Of a DNA stretch of 18,511 nucleotides, positions 6,475-16,108 are shown in pieces. The position numbers were made by a program, and so were the translations under genes. Source of the DNA: JBCBJX01 sp038522735 (GTDB lineage: Bacteria > Pseudomonadota > Alphaproteobacteria > Caulobacterales > Parvularculaceae); NCBI GenBank assembly GCA_038522735.1, contig JBCBJX010000063.1, positions 1 through 18,511 of the forward strand, written 5' to 3'. The notes under the pieces are model-generated. The model worked only from the letters and a program-made list of their open reading frames with translations. It ran no database searches and had not been told where the DNA came from. Numbering within the stretch: the first letter of the stretch is position 1; every line of letters starts with the position of its first letter.

Positions 6475-6749
6475 CTAAGTCTGATATTCGAACGACTTCG
6501 AGCCGCTCCGTCATCGGACTTTGCATCGCAGTACTCGCCGGCCTCTTCGTGACGCCGGCCGCCGCCTATATCGGGCCGGGGGCCGGCCTCACCGCCATCG
6601 GCGCCTTTCTCGCCCTCGTCGCAGGCGTCGGCGTTGCGCTCTTCGGCTTCGTCTGGCTGCCGATCCGCCGCGCAATGCGCAAGAAAACCCTTGGTGAGGC
6701 GGGCGTCGAGGCCGATGACGGCGTGATGTCGGACGACGAAACCGCGTGA
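6471..6749 (+). CDS. Small membrane protein with YIGPGAGL motif, between two sulfotransferase-type genes
   Basis: A 92-residue protein with a hydrophobic N-terminal segment (13-32, ending TPAAA) that may be a cleaved signal peptide. The sequence YIGPGAGL (33-40) follows, then a second membrane helix (about 40-63), the basic anchor RRAMRKK and an acidic tail. I recall small proteins of this form, with Y-I-G-P-G-A-G directly after the signal peptide, beside sulfotransferase or phosphatase genes, but no function is established to my knowledge. It overlaps both neighbours by four bases (ATGA upstream, GTGA downstream), so it is co-translated with them. This suggests a structural or assembly partner for the two sulfotransferase-type proteins. 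Confidence 0.8.
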   Translation: MTKSDIRTTSSRSVIGLCIAVLAGLFVTPAAAYIGPGAGLTAIGAFLALVAGVGVALFGFVWLPIRRAMRKKTLGEAGVEADDGVMSDDETA

Positions 6750-8215
6750 CGTTGTCGGCCGTCGCCGGCGTCGCAGCCTATTGCGTCGGCTTCATCGTTC
6801 TCTTTCAACTGACAGGCGTTCTTCGCTCCGCCGCGAACGTCATGGGCTCCGTGCGGTCGGTGCTCGCAACGCTCGGCGATCCGGGTAATGATGAGCTCTC
6901 GACGGAGCGGGCGATGCAGCGCGCTGCGGGCTCGCTGTTCTGGTCGTTCCTGAAGATCGTTCTCGGCGGCGCGGCGGCCTTCCTGCTACCCGCCGCTTTC
7001 ATCTACGGTGCGGAACAACTGGGCCTCCTCTCGTTCGACACCGTGCTCGCGGGTCTTTCTGACTGGCGGTTCCTCGTAGGCGCGACGGTCGTCGCCCTTG
7101 CTGTCTGGCAGGCGCTCCGGCTCCGGAGGAAGCCTGAAGCCGAACCCGTCGGCGATTACAGCCCGTCCGACCAGCTCCTCCATGAAATCGCCTTCGCCAC
7201 CCGGCCCGTTCAGCGCGCGCTCGGAGGGTTGGAGGACAAGAGCTTCGAGAAGCGCGGTCGCGCGCCCTCCGCCGCGCCCGTTTTCATCGCCGGCTTGCCG
7301 CGAGCGGGGACGACGGTGCTTCTGGAAACCCTGGAAGCGACCGGCCGGTTCGCGAGCCACACCTACCGGAACATGCCCTTCGTCCTGACGCCTCTCTCCT
7401 GGAACGGGTTCGCGCGCCGCTTCGGCAAGGAGGGCGAGGCGCGAGAACGAGCCCATGGCGACGGCATGATGGTCGATTTCGACAGCCCGGAAGCGTTTGA
7501 GGAAGTCCTCTGGATGACCTTCTGGCCGCAGCGCTATCAGGGCGAGACGCTGCCGGTCTGGAAGGGCGCCCAAGCGCCGAAGTTCGAGCGGTTTTTTCGA
7601 CTTCACCGTGAGAAACTGGTTTTCCTCCGGGAGCAGAAGACAGGCGAAACCGGCCTCCGTTACGCCTCGAAAAACAACCTCAACATCTGCCGGATTGATT
7701 TCCTGCGCGACCGTATCGACGACGCCGTCGTTATCGTGCCCTTCCGCGAGCCTGTCCAACACGCCGCGTCGCTGCTCAATCAGCATAAAAACTTCCTGAA
7801 GCAGCATCAGGACGACGCCTTCGGGCGTCTCTATATGGCGGCGATCGGCCATTTCGATTTCGGCGCCAACCTGAAGCCCGTCAATTTCGGGGGCTGGGCG
7901 ACGAAGACCCGGGATCTAGACCCGACGACGCTTGAGTACTGGCTCGCCTACTGGCGCGCGGCTTACGGGTTCCTCAGAACCCGCGCCGGCGATCGCGTGC
8001 ATCTCCTCGACTACGACGCCCTGTGCGCTGATCCGCAGGCGGTGCTTCAAAAGCTCGCCGACGCCGTCGCTATAGACGATCCGCAGGCGCTGCTTCAGGC
8101 TGCGCCCCGCTTCCGACCCGCGCCGTCCCGGAAGCCGGACCTAGCCGCCGTTGATCCAGACCTCATGCGATCCGTCTATGCGGTCTATGACGACATTCAG
8201 AGAGCAGCGCTTTAG
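6746..8215 (+). CDS. Membrane-anchored PAPS-type sulfotransferase
   Basis: A 489-residue protein starting at GTG 6746, which overlaps the upstream stop (GTGA). Three membrane helices (about 4-26, 64-88 and 107-125) precede the enzyme domain. The arginines in the first loop and the RLRRK after helix three predict the N-terminus outside and the enzyme in the cytoplasm, where PAPS is made. The 5'-phosphosulfate loop is FIAGLPRAGTT (180-190). The 3'-phosphate motif is VPFREPVQHAASLL, with R334 and S342 separated by eight residues as in known sulfotransferases. A 60-70 residue linker joins the membrane part to the domain. The family transfers sulfuryl groups to sugars, lipids or peptides; the acceptor here is unknown. 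The gene ends four bases before the convergent DinB-like gene. Confidence 0.88.
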   Translation: MTLSAVAGVAAYCVGFIVLFQLTGVLRSAANVMGSVRSVLATLGDPGNDELSTERAMQRAAGSLFWSFLKIVLGGAAAFLLPAAFIYGAEQLGLLSFDTVLAGLSDWRFLVGATVVALAVWQALRLRRKPEAEPVGDYSPSDQLLHEIAFATRPVQRALGGLEDKSFEKRGRAPSAAPVFIAGLPRAGTTVLLETLEATGRFASHTYRNMPFVLTPLSWNGFARRFGKEGEARERAHGDGMMVDFDSPEAFEEVLWMTFWPQRYQGETLPVWKGAQAPKFERFFRLHREKLVFLREQKTGETGLRYASKNNLNICRIDFLRDRIDDAVVIVPFREPVQHAASLLNQHKNFLKQHQDDAFGRLYMAAIGHFDFGANLKPVNFGGWATKTRDLDPTTLEYWLAYWRAAYGFLRTRAGDRVHLLDYDALCADPQAVLQKLADAVAIDDPQALLQAAPRFRPAPSRKPDLAAVDPDLMRSVYAVYDDIQRAAL

Positions 8216-8219
8216 GCGT

Positions 8220-8723
8220 TCACGCGTCCCAGAACGGCGCCCAGGGCAGGTCCGTCGAGCCGATATCGGCGCCAAGCTGGGAAAGAAGCGTCGCGACCTG
8301 GCCGCGATGGTGCGTCTGGTGATTGAACATGTGCGCGACCAGCGCCCAGTTCGGCCGCGAGCGCGTAAGGCCATCCATGCCCGACGTCCACGTCGTTTCC
8401 CCTGCAAGCCATGCGTCGGTAACCGTTTCAGCGAAAGCGAGAATATCGTCGTCCATCGCACGGCGCGCCGCCAGAAGTTCGGCGAAATCTTCATACAGAT
8501 GACCGTCTTTCGATGAGATATCGTAGGCGTGGCCTGTGAAACGGCCGAGCCATGCGCGGTCGCCGAACAGGATGTGGTCGAGGGTTCGGTGGATCGAGCC
8601 GAAATAGGCGCCGCGTTCGCGCTTTCGCTCGTCGTCGGGAAGCTCCGCCGCAGCCTCGTAGACCTTGCGGTTCATCCAGCCATTGTATTGAGCCATGGAG
8701 CGAACGTAGGCTGAGGAAATCAT
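8220..8723 (-). CDS. DinB-family four-helix metal-binding protein
   Basis: A 167-residue protein of the DinB/YfiT fold. The likely metal ligands are H50 in TLDHILFGD and H135 and H139 in FNHQTHHRGQ (the HxxxH pattern). The conserved aromatic MAQYNGWMN at 10-18 also fits. The family includes thiol-dependent transferases (such as bacillithiol and mycothiol S-transferases) and many members of unknown activity; the substrate cannot be read here. Its ATG overlaps the gluQRS stop by four bases (ATGA), so it is made from the same transcript. Confidence 0.9.
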   Translation of the reverse strand: MISSAYVRSMAQYNGWMNRKVYEAAAELPDDERKRERGAYFGSIHRTLDHILFGDRAWLGRFTGHAYDISSKDGHLYEDFAELLAARRAMDDDILAFAETVTDAWLAGETTWTSGMDGLTRSRPNWALVAHMFNHQTHHRGQVATLLSQLGADIGSTDLPWAPFWDA

Positions 8724-9646
8724 GGATGGGGCTCCTCTTTCGCGGGGCCGGGCAGGAGCCCGACGCGCCGGCGGACGTCGTCCGGCGTCCAGCCTGCCGC
8801 CCGCAAGGCTTGCAGCGTGACCGATCCGTCACTTTTCGCAAAGCGCCGGCCGTCCCGGCCAAGGACGAGGGAATGGTGTCGATAGACGGGCGTCGGGAGG
8901 TCGAGGAGGCGCTGCAGGAGCCGGTGCAGATGCGTCGACGGGAAGACGTCGACGCCGCGGATCACGTGAGTGACCCCCTGGGCCGCGTCGTCGATCACGG
9001 CGGCGAGGTGATAGCTGACGCCCGTATCTTTCCTCCCGATCACCGCGTCGCCGAGTAGGGCGGCGTCCGCGACGATCTCGCCCGTCTCGCCGTCGGGCCC
9101 AGCGCCTTCCTCATGGAACGTCAGCGCGTCCGCCTCCGCGCCGAGAAGGCGCCGGCAGGCCTCGACGGAGACACGCCAGGCGAAGGGCGCGCCCGCGGCC
9201 AGTTTCGCCGCCGCCTCGGCTTCGGGAAGCGATCCGCCGAAGAAGACGGGGCCGTCCGGGCCGTCGAGCCGCCCGCGGCCGTCCCGCACGATCGCGGCGC
9301 TTAGTTCCTGGCGGCTGAGGAAGCAGCGGTAGAGAACTCCGAAGTCCTGCAACCGCTCGAGCGCTCTGCGATAGATGTTGAGGCGCTCCGATTGCCTCAG
9401 AACCGGCGCCTCCCATGCAAGGCCGAGCCAGGAGAGGTCGTGATAAATCCCGGTCTCGTACTCGGGCCTGCACCGCGTGAGGTCGGTATCCTCAATGCGG
9501 AGGATGAACCGCCCGCTCGCTTCCTGCGCGGCGGCGAACGCGGCGAGGGCGCTGTAGGCGTGGCCGAGATGCAGATAACCCGTGGGCGAGGGCGCGAAGC
9601 GGGTTGCAAAACGCGCCGCGCTCGGCTGGGTTCGGTGCTTGGCCAT
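8720..9646 (-). CDS. gluQRS: Glutamyl-Q tRNA(Asp) synthetase
   Basis: A 308-residue protein, the size of a GluRS catalytic domain without the anticodon-binding part, as expected of this family. It attaches glutamate to queuosine at position 34 of tRNA-Asp. It shows RFAPSPTGYLHLGHA (16-30, with the HIGH-type HLGH at 26-29), RIEDTDLTR (50-58) and the KMSKS-like FAKSDGS (269-275). The region that binds zinc in the E. coli enzyme reads YRCFLSRQEL here, with only C108 left of the CxC pair, so that site may be lost. I start at ATG 9646 since the frame runs on uselessly to 10312; AAGG eight bases upstream is the ribosome site and lies in a hairpin (9653-9685). It is divergent from the autotransporter and coupled to the DinB-like gene. 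Confidence 0.94.
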   Translation of the reverse strand: MAKHRTQPSAARFATRFAPSPTGYLHLGHAYSALAAFAAAQEASGRFILRIEDTDLTRCRPEYETGIYHDLSWLGLAWEAPVLRQSERLNIYRRALERLQDFGVLYRCFLSRQELSAAIVRDGRGRLDGPDGPVFFGGSLPEAEAAAKLAAGAPFAWRVSVEACRRLLGAEADALTFHEEGAGPDGETGEIVADAALLGDAVIGRKDTGVSYHLAAVIDDAAQGVTHVIRGVDVFPSTHLHRLLQRLLDLPTPVYRHHSLVLGRDGRRFAKSDGSVTLQALRAAGWTPDDVRRRVGLLPGPAKEEPHP

Positions 9647-9652
9647 GGAACG

Positions 9653-9685
9653 GCCTTGTCCGCGCGCCGCGCGCTGCGTCAAGGC
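9653..9685 (-). promoter_or_regulatory. Hairpin holding the gluQRS ribosome site
   Basis: GCCTTG (9653-9658) and CAAGGC (9680-9685) are complementary, and between them CGCGC (9661-9665) and GCGCG (9669-9673) pair around GCC. On the minus strand the arm nearest the gluQRS start is CAAGGC, which contains its only AAGG ribosome-site core. If the structure forms in RNA, it could hold translation low. It could also be chance in such GC-rich sequence. Confidence 0.3.
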
Positions 9686-9812
9686 GGGATCCTGCGGCCG
9701 GCGGCGAAATTCCGGTTGCTCCCGGGGGCGGGCGCGGGCTGGAAGAGCGCCGCATCGTCGTGTCGATAGTTCGGGCCGCCGCTCCTCACGCGGCCCGCGA
9801 AAAGGATCAGTC

Positions 9813-12800
9813 GTGTCAGACCGCAGCCGTCCCCGCATCGCGCTGAAGAGCGCGCTTTTCCTGTCCTCCGCTGTTCTCCTGGCGACCGCAGGCGCCGTGC
9901 GGGCCCAAGACGCCGAGCCGGTTCTGGAGATCTCGGACGACCTCACTGACGAAACCTTCGCGACCTCGACGGCGGTCGACGGTGCGCCGGGCGGGATCAC
10001 CCTTCTCTCCGGCGGCTCGATCACGCTGGAGACGCCGCCCCTTGGCCCGGCCATCACACTCGACAGCGACAACACTCTTCTCGTTGAAGGGACCATCACG
10101 ATCGTCGACGGCGACGACGCGACAGGCGTCTTGATCAACGGCGGTCTCGACGCGGATTTCCTCAACACCGGATCAATCATTCTCGAGGCGCCGGAAGACG
10201 ACGACACGAGCGACGACGTGGAGCCGCCCTTCACCCTCAACCGCGTCGCCGTCGACGTCGCGCCGGGGGGCGGCGTCGTGACGGGCGGCATCGTCAACGA
10301 CCGGATCATCACCGTGAACGGCGACCGCTCCTACGGGGTCCTCTTGCGTGGCGATATCGCCGTCGATGCGATGCAGACCTCGGATGAGACGCTCATTACG
10401 GACAATAACGGCGCGCTCGCCCAGACTTCGGCGGGTGTTACGCGCGTCATCGGGGATTCTTCCGTCGCATATGCGGTCTTTGGCACGCCGGAAAGCGGGG
10501 TTGCGATCAACGGTTCGGTAGATGTCGACGGCGTTAATTCCGTTGGGGTGCTGATAGACGCAGCGCAGTCGGGAGCTTTCGACGTATCGGGTACAGTTTC
10601 CGCGACCGGCTATGAGTTTTTCGCCGTCGCCAACGAAGACCCGGACATCGTCGGCGAAGAACAGGCGGAAGAAAACCGACTGCAGAACGAAGAACAGGCC
10701 CTGCGACAGGGCGGCCCCGCCATCGCCGTTCGCGCCTCCGTCGACGGCGGCTTTCTGCTCAACGGGCCGAATGCGGAGGACCAGTCGGACGAAGACAACG
10801 TCGCGCGCGAATTCGAGATCGACGAAACGACCACCAATGATGATGGAACGGTTGTCGACGGCGCGAACGGGATCGACGACCGGTTCGAGGCGGGCGAAAC
10901 AATCGATACGGAGGAGCTGGAGACCGGCATCGTCGGCGGCGTTTCCGTTTCCGGCGGCGCGCCGGCGATCTACATCTCGCAGACGGCTTACGCGGACGGT
11001 TACGGCGCCGACGGTGCGCTGCTCGGCGTCGCGCAGGAAGACATCGTCCTCGGCGCGGTCGGGCCCGACGCGATCGATGATTTCGGCGCCGTGTTCCGCG
11101 GTCAGGTCTCCGCGGCGGGGGTGTTCGACGGCATCTCGTCCACCGCGATCAAGCTAGAGGGCGCGGACGGTTTCACAGTGACGGTGCAGAACGGCGCCAG
11201 CTTCGAGGGGGTCGTTTCTGCGACCGCGCGCGAAGCCGATGCGACCGGACTGCATATCGGAAACGACGCCATCGTTCCGCGCGTTCAGCTGCTCGACACG
11301 GGGGCCTCGATCAGTGCGACCGCCATAGCCGCCTCTACCTTTGACGAGGCGACCGGCGATCCGGTCATCGGCGAGGCGACAGCCACGGCGATTTTGATCG
11401 AGAGCGGAGCGAGCGTCGCCGAGGTTGAGAACAACGGACGGATCACCGCGAGCGGCGGCGGCTCCGGCGTCAACGTCTACGCGTTTCGGGATCTGAGCGG
11501 CGGGGTGACCTCTTTCCGAAACACCGGCCGTCTCGAGATCACCCAGAGCGTTTCGTTCGAGGATGTCGACGACGACGGCTCCATCAGCGACGACGAGATC
11601 ATCGATATTGTTGGCGCCGGCGTGGCTGCGGATTTCAGCGCAAATACGACTGGCGTTCAGTTCAGAAACGAATTCCGCGACGATCAGATTGTCGGCGGTT
11701 CCGGAACCGGCTCCTCGGCGCGGATCATCGGCGACGTTCTGTTCGGCTCCGGCGCCGATACGTTCACCCAGGGCAATGGACTGCTTGTCAGCGAGATCCG
11801 GTTCGGCGCCGGCGACGACGCCTTCATTCTCGATCCGAAAGTCGGCGACGGCGGCTTTGACCCGGACGAACTGGTCGAGGTGATCTCGATATTCGACTTC
11901 GGAACAGGGGCGGACTCGTTCGTAATGAACGCGGGCGATTTCACCGGCGCCATCGTTTCGGACGCCGTCGGCGGCGTCTCTCTCGCTTTCAACGGCGGCG
12001 ACGTTCTCCTCGCCAATCTGAGCTTTCTTGGCCAACTCGATGCGTACACGGGTAATGTGGGCGTTATCAACGCCAGCGACGTCTCCGTCGCGAGCGGCGT
12101 CGATTTGCGCTATGAGGTTGATACGAGCCGCTCTGTTGATGACGGACAGTTCGTACAGATTGCAGCGACCGGCGACGTGACGATCGCCGACGGCGCGCTC
12201 TTTACGCCAACCATCGTCGGCGATCTCCCTGAGTTCGAAACGTTCGATATCATCACGTCCGCGAGCAGCCTCTCGTATGAAGGCGCCGATCCGAACGATC
12301 TGCTGGTCGAGGGCGTTACTCCGTTCATCTATGAAATCACTTACGAGCTGCTGGACGAGACGGGGGCTGTCGGCGTCGACGACACGCTGCGCGCGACGTT
12401 CCGCCGGAAGACAGGCGCGGAACTCGGCGTAGAGACGGGTCAGGAGGCCGCTTACGACATTCTGATCGAAAGCGTTCAGAACGATGATGGTCTGCGGGAT
12501 GCAATCGGGGCGGTCACCACGCAGGACGAGTTTCTAGACGCGTTCAACCAGCTTCTGCCCGATTACTCCGACAGCGTTCTCGCCTATCAGACGGCGATCG
12601 CAGAAGGCGCCCGGCGCGCCATCGCCGGCCGGGCGTCCGCCGCTGATCGCGACACGCAGAACGCCTGGTCGTTCTGGGCTGATGAATTCATTTTTTATCT
12701 GTCAGCGGATCAGGAAGCCGATCAGCAGGGCTATGAAGGAGGCGGCTTTGGCATATCGATCGGCGCCGACAAGCCGCTGGGTCCGCTCGACGCGGTCGGC

Positions 12801-13496
12801 CTGATGTTCGGCTATGCATCCCCGAACTACGACCTTCGGTCATCCGATACGACGCGCATGGCGTTTTCGTCTTACGAGATCGGTCCGTACGCCGCCATGA
12901 GGCTCGGGCCTTACGCATTCGACGTGGCCGCGACATACGGCTGGATCGATTATGACACGACGCGCACGATCGCCATCGGCGACGTGCGGCGCGAGGCGGA
13001 ATCCGACGGCTCGGGCAATGTGTTTTCTGCCGGCGCGCGCGCCTCTTATGAACGGGTCTTCGGCAGTTATTATTTCCGGCCTGAGGCCTTCGTCTCTTAT
13101 GTCGATCTGACCCAGGACGAATATCAGGAGGCCGGCCTTGAAGACGGCGTCGGCCTCACGGTTTCGGAACGGAGCCTTCAGTCCTTGCGCGGAATATTTG
13201 AAACGACCATCGGTCGACGGCGCCCCAACCGATACGGCTATTTCGATATGGAGGCCCGGCTCGGCGTTCGCAACGAGTTCATCACCGACGCGCCGACGAC
13301 GACCGTCACGCCGCTCGGCGGCACGGAAAGTTTCCAACTGCTGTCGGAAGAGCGCACGGATCTCGCTGCGCGCGGCGGGCTCGGTGTGTCGTTTGTGTCC
13401 GGTGCTTTCAGCCAGGTGGACGTCACCTATGACGCGGAAGTGACGGACGCAGACATCCGGCACGAATTCCGCCTCATCGGCCGCATCCGGTTTTAG
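9813..13496 (+). CDS. Autotransporter (type Va secretion) with a large acidic beta-helix-like passenger
   Basis: A 1227-residue protein starting at GTG 9813, with AAAGGA six bases before it; the open frame from 9582 has no support and would bury the signal peptide. The signal peptide is residues 1-31 (cleavage after VRA). The passenger (about 32-940) is very rich in Asp and Gly, with repeated short strands typical of a beta-helix. Residues 584-595 (DVDDDGSISDDE) fit the canonical EF-hand calcium loop. Three F-G-x-G-[AD]-D-x-F segments start at 644, 664 and 696. The C-terminal barrel begins near 950 (AWSFWADEF), contains GGFGISIGADKPLGPLDAVG and ends in RHEFRLIGRIRF with a terminal Phe, the outer-membrane insertion signal. 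The passenger's role is unknown; adhesion or surface layer is plausible. Confidence 0.93.
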   Translation: MSDRSRPRIALKSALFLSSAVLLATAGAVRAQDAEPVLEISDDLTDETFATSTAVDGAPGGITLLSGGSITLETPPLGPAITLDSDNTLLVEGTITIVDGDDATGVLINGGLDADFLNTGSIILEAPEDDDTSDDVEPPFTLNRVAVDVAPGGGVVTGGIVNDRIITVNGDRSYGVLLRGDIAVDAMQTSDETLITDNNGALAQTSAGVTRVIGDSSVAYAVFGTPESGVAINGSVDVDGVNSVGVLIDAAQSGAFDVSGTVSATGYEFFAVANEDPDIVGEEQAEENRLQNEEQALRQGGPAIAVRASVDGGFLLNGPNAEDQSDEDNVAREFEIDETTTNDDGTVVDGANGIDDRFEAGETIDTEELETGIVGGVSVSGGAPAIYISQTAYADGYGADGALLGVAQEDIVLGAVGPDAIDDFGAVFRGQVSAAGVFDGISSTAIKLEGADGFTVTVQNGASFEGVVSATAREADATGLHIGNDAIVPRVQLLDTGASISATAIAASTFDEATGDPVIGEATATAILIESGASVAEVENNGRITASGGGSGVNVYAFRDLSGGVTSFRNTGRLEITQSVSFEDVDDDGSISDDEIIDIVGAGVAADFSANTTGVQFRNEFRDDQIVGGSGTGSSARIIGDVLFGSGADTFTQGNGLLVSEIRFGAGDDAFILDPKVGDGGFDPDELVEVISIFDFGTGADSFVMNAGDFTGAIVSDAVGGVSLAFNGGDVLLANLSFLGQLDAYTGNVGVINASDVSVASGVDLRYEVDTSRSVDDGQFVQIAATGDVTIADGALFTPTIVGDLPEFETFDIITSASSLSYEGADPNDLLVEGVTPFIYEITYELLDETGAVGVDDTLRATFRRKTGAELGVETGQEAAYDILIESVQNDDGLRDAIGAVTTQDEFLDAFNQLLPDYSDSVLAYQTAIAEGARRAIAGRASAADRDTQNAWSFWADEFIFYLSADQEADQQGYEGGGFGISIGADKPLGPLDAVGLMFGYASPNYDLRSSDTTRMAFSSYEIGPYAAMRLGPYAFDVAATYGWIDYDTTRTIAIGDVRREAESDGSGNVFSAGARASYERVFGSYYFRPEAFVSYVDLTQDEYQEAGLEDGVGLTVSERSLQSLRGIFETTIGRRRPNRYGYFDMEARLGVRNEFITDAPTTTVTPLGGTESFQLLSEERTDLAARGGLGVSFVSGAFSQVDVTYDAEVTDADIRHEFRLIGRIRF

Positions 13497-13500
13497 GGGC

Positions 13501-15069
<1,569 letters not shown>

Positions 15070-15146
15070 GCCCCGAACGCCTCCCGACCCTGCTTGGAAC
15101 GTGAGGCGAGTTTAGACGGCGAAACGCGGCGCGCGAAGGGCGGGGA

Positions 15147-16079
15147 TCAGCGTCCGGCGTCAGCCCTGGCTGGAACGAGATCAATGACGGCGAGCTCTGG
15201 CGGCGTCAGGAAGCGAATCGGCAGGATCGCCGTGCCGATACCGGAAGTGACAAAGAGGCGCCGGCCGTCCTCCTTGTACAATCCGCAGGCGTAGCCCTTG
15301 TGCTTAGTCGGAACCATGGGGCGGCCGACGAAGGGGATGAAAACCTGCCCGCAATGGGTGTGGCCAGAAAGCGTAAGTGCGACGCCCTCGGGGATGCGCG
15401 GAAAGGTGTCGGGGCTGTGCGAGAGAACGAGGGTCGGCGCATCGCCGACGGCCTCCGCGATAAGCTCTTCAGCGCGCGTTTCGCGCGGCGCGGAGACGTC
15501 GTCCAGGCCGATGATCGTCAGCCTCGCGCCGCTGCTCGGATGCTCCGCCTCCGCTATCGTGTCGATAAGGACCGAGATGTGCGTTTCGTTCAGGAGTCGG
15601 ATTACCTCCGGCCCATCCCACCACCAGTCGTGATTGCCGAGGATCGCGAATGACCCCATCGGCGCGTCGATGGAGGCCATGGCGGCGATCGTGTCGGCGG
15701 GATCGACGAATGCGTGCTCGCCCAGCCCGACGCGCATGTAAGGGCTCGCTTCGTAGGCGTAGTCGCCGAGCCAGAGGATGATGTCGGGGTTCTCCCGCGC
15801 GCCGCGTTCGAAGAAGCGGTGCAAGCGGTCCGGCGACCAATGAAACATGGCTGGCTGCGGATCGCCGATGGCGAGGATGCGGACGGGCTCCGACAGCCCG
15901 TCCACTTCAAGGCTGAGGCGTTCGATCGTCATCGCCCGCGGTTCGAACCAGGCGATCCATGAAACCGCGGCGAGATTGATGAACCCGACAGCCGCGCCCG
16001 CGCGCTTGTTCCAGAGAAATGCGATCAGCGTCGTTGCGACGCCGATCAGCGCGAAAAGCGCCGCAATCTTAAAAATCAT
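15147..16079 (-). CDS. Membrane-bound calcineurin-type metallophosphoesterase with altered first motif
   Basis: A 310-residue protein with two hydrophobic segments (about 5-22 and 29-45) and then the phosphoesterase domain of the YaeI/YkuE type. Metal motifs seen are GD at 105-106 (WLGDYAY), GNHD at 148-151, H221 in VLSHSPDTF and GHTH at 239-242. The first motif, normally D-x-H, reads D73-P-Q75, so one histidine metal ligand is replaced by Gln. The enzyme may bind one metal differently or have changed specificity. A ribosome site (AAGGGGGGA) precedes the ATG, and the tldD gene ends 29 bases upstream on the same strand. YaeI-type relatives act on UDP-diacylglucosamine and other phospholipid-linked substrates; the true substrate is unknown. 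Confidence 0.9.
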   Translation of the reverse strand: MIFKIAALFALIGVATTLIAFLWNKRAGAAVGFINLAAVSWIAWFEPRAMTIERLSLEVDGLSEPVRILAIGDPQPAMFHWSPDRLHRFFERGARENPDIILWLGDYAYEASPYMRVGLGEHAFVDPADTIAAMASIDAPMGSFAILGNHDWWWDGPEVIRLLNETHISVLIDTIAEAEHPSSGARLTIIGLDDVSAPRETRAEELIAEAVGDAPTLVLSHSPDTFPRIPEGVALTLSGHTHCGQVFIPFVGRPMVPTKHKGYACGLYKEDGRRLFVTSGIGTAILPIRFLTPPELAVIDLVPARADAGR

Positions 16080-16108
16080 CAGCGCCCGTCCCCCCCTTCG
16101 TCGCGCCG

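Noticed and set aside
6986..7852. A 288-codon open frame on the minus strand
   Set aside because: Antisense shadow of the sulfotransferase gene, whose motifs are all in the plus-strand frame.
9582..9812. Extending the autotransporter frame to an upstream start at 9582
   Set aside because: The stretch lies antisense to gluQRS and the intergenic region, is Arg-rich without family similarity, and would bury the clear signal peptide that follows GTG 9813.
9647..10312. Extending gluQRS upstream to 10312
   Set aside because: The added 222 residues are antisense to the autotransporter signal peptide and passenger and have low-complexity Ser/Arg composition.
11154..12035. A 293-codon open frame on the minus strand
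   Set aside because: Antisense to the autotransporter passenger; an artefact of its Asp/Gly-rich, GC-rich codons.
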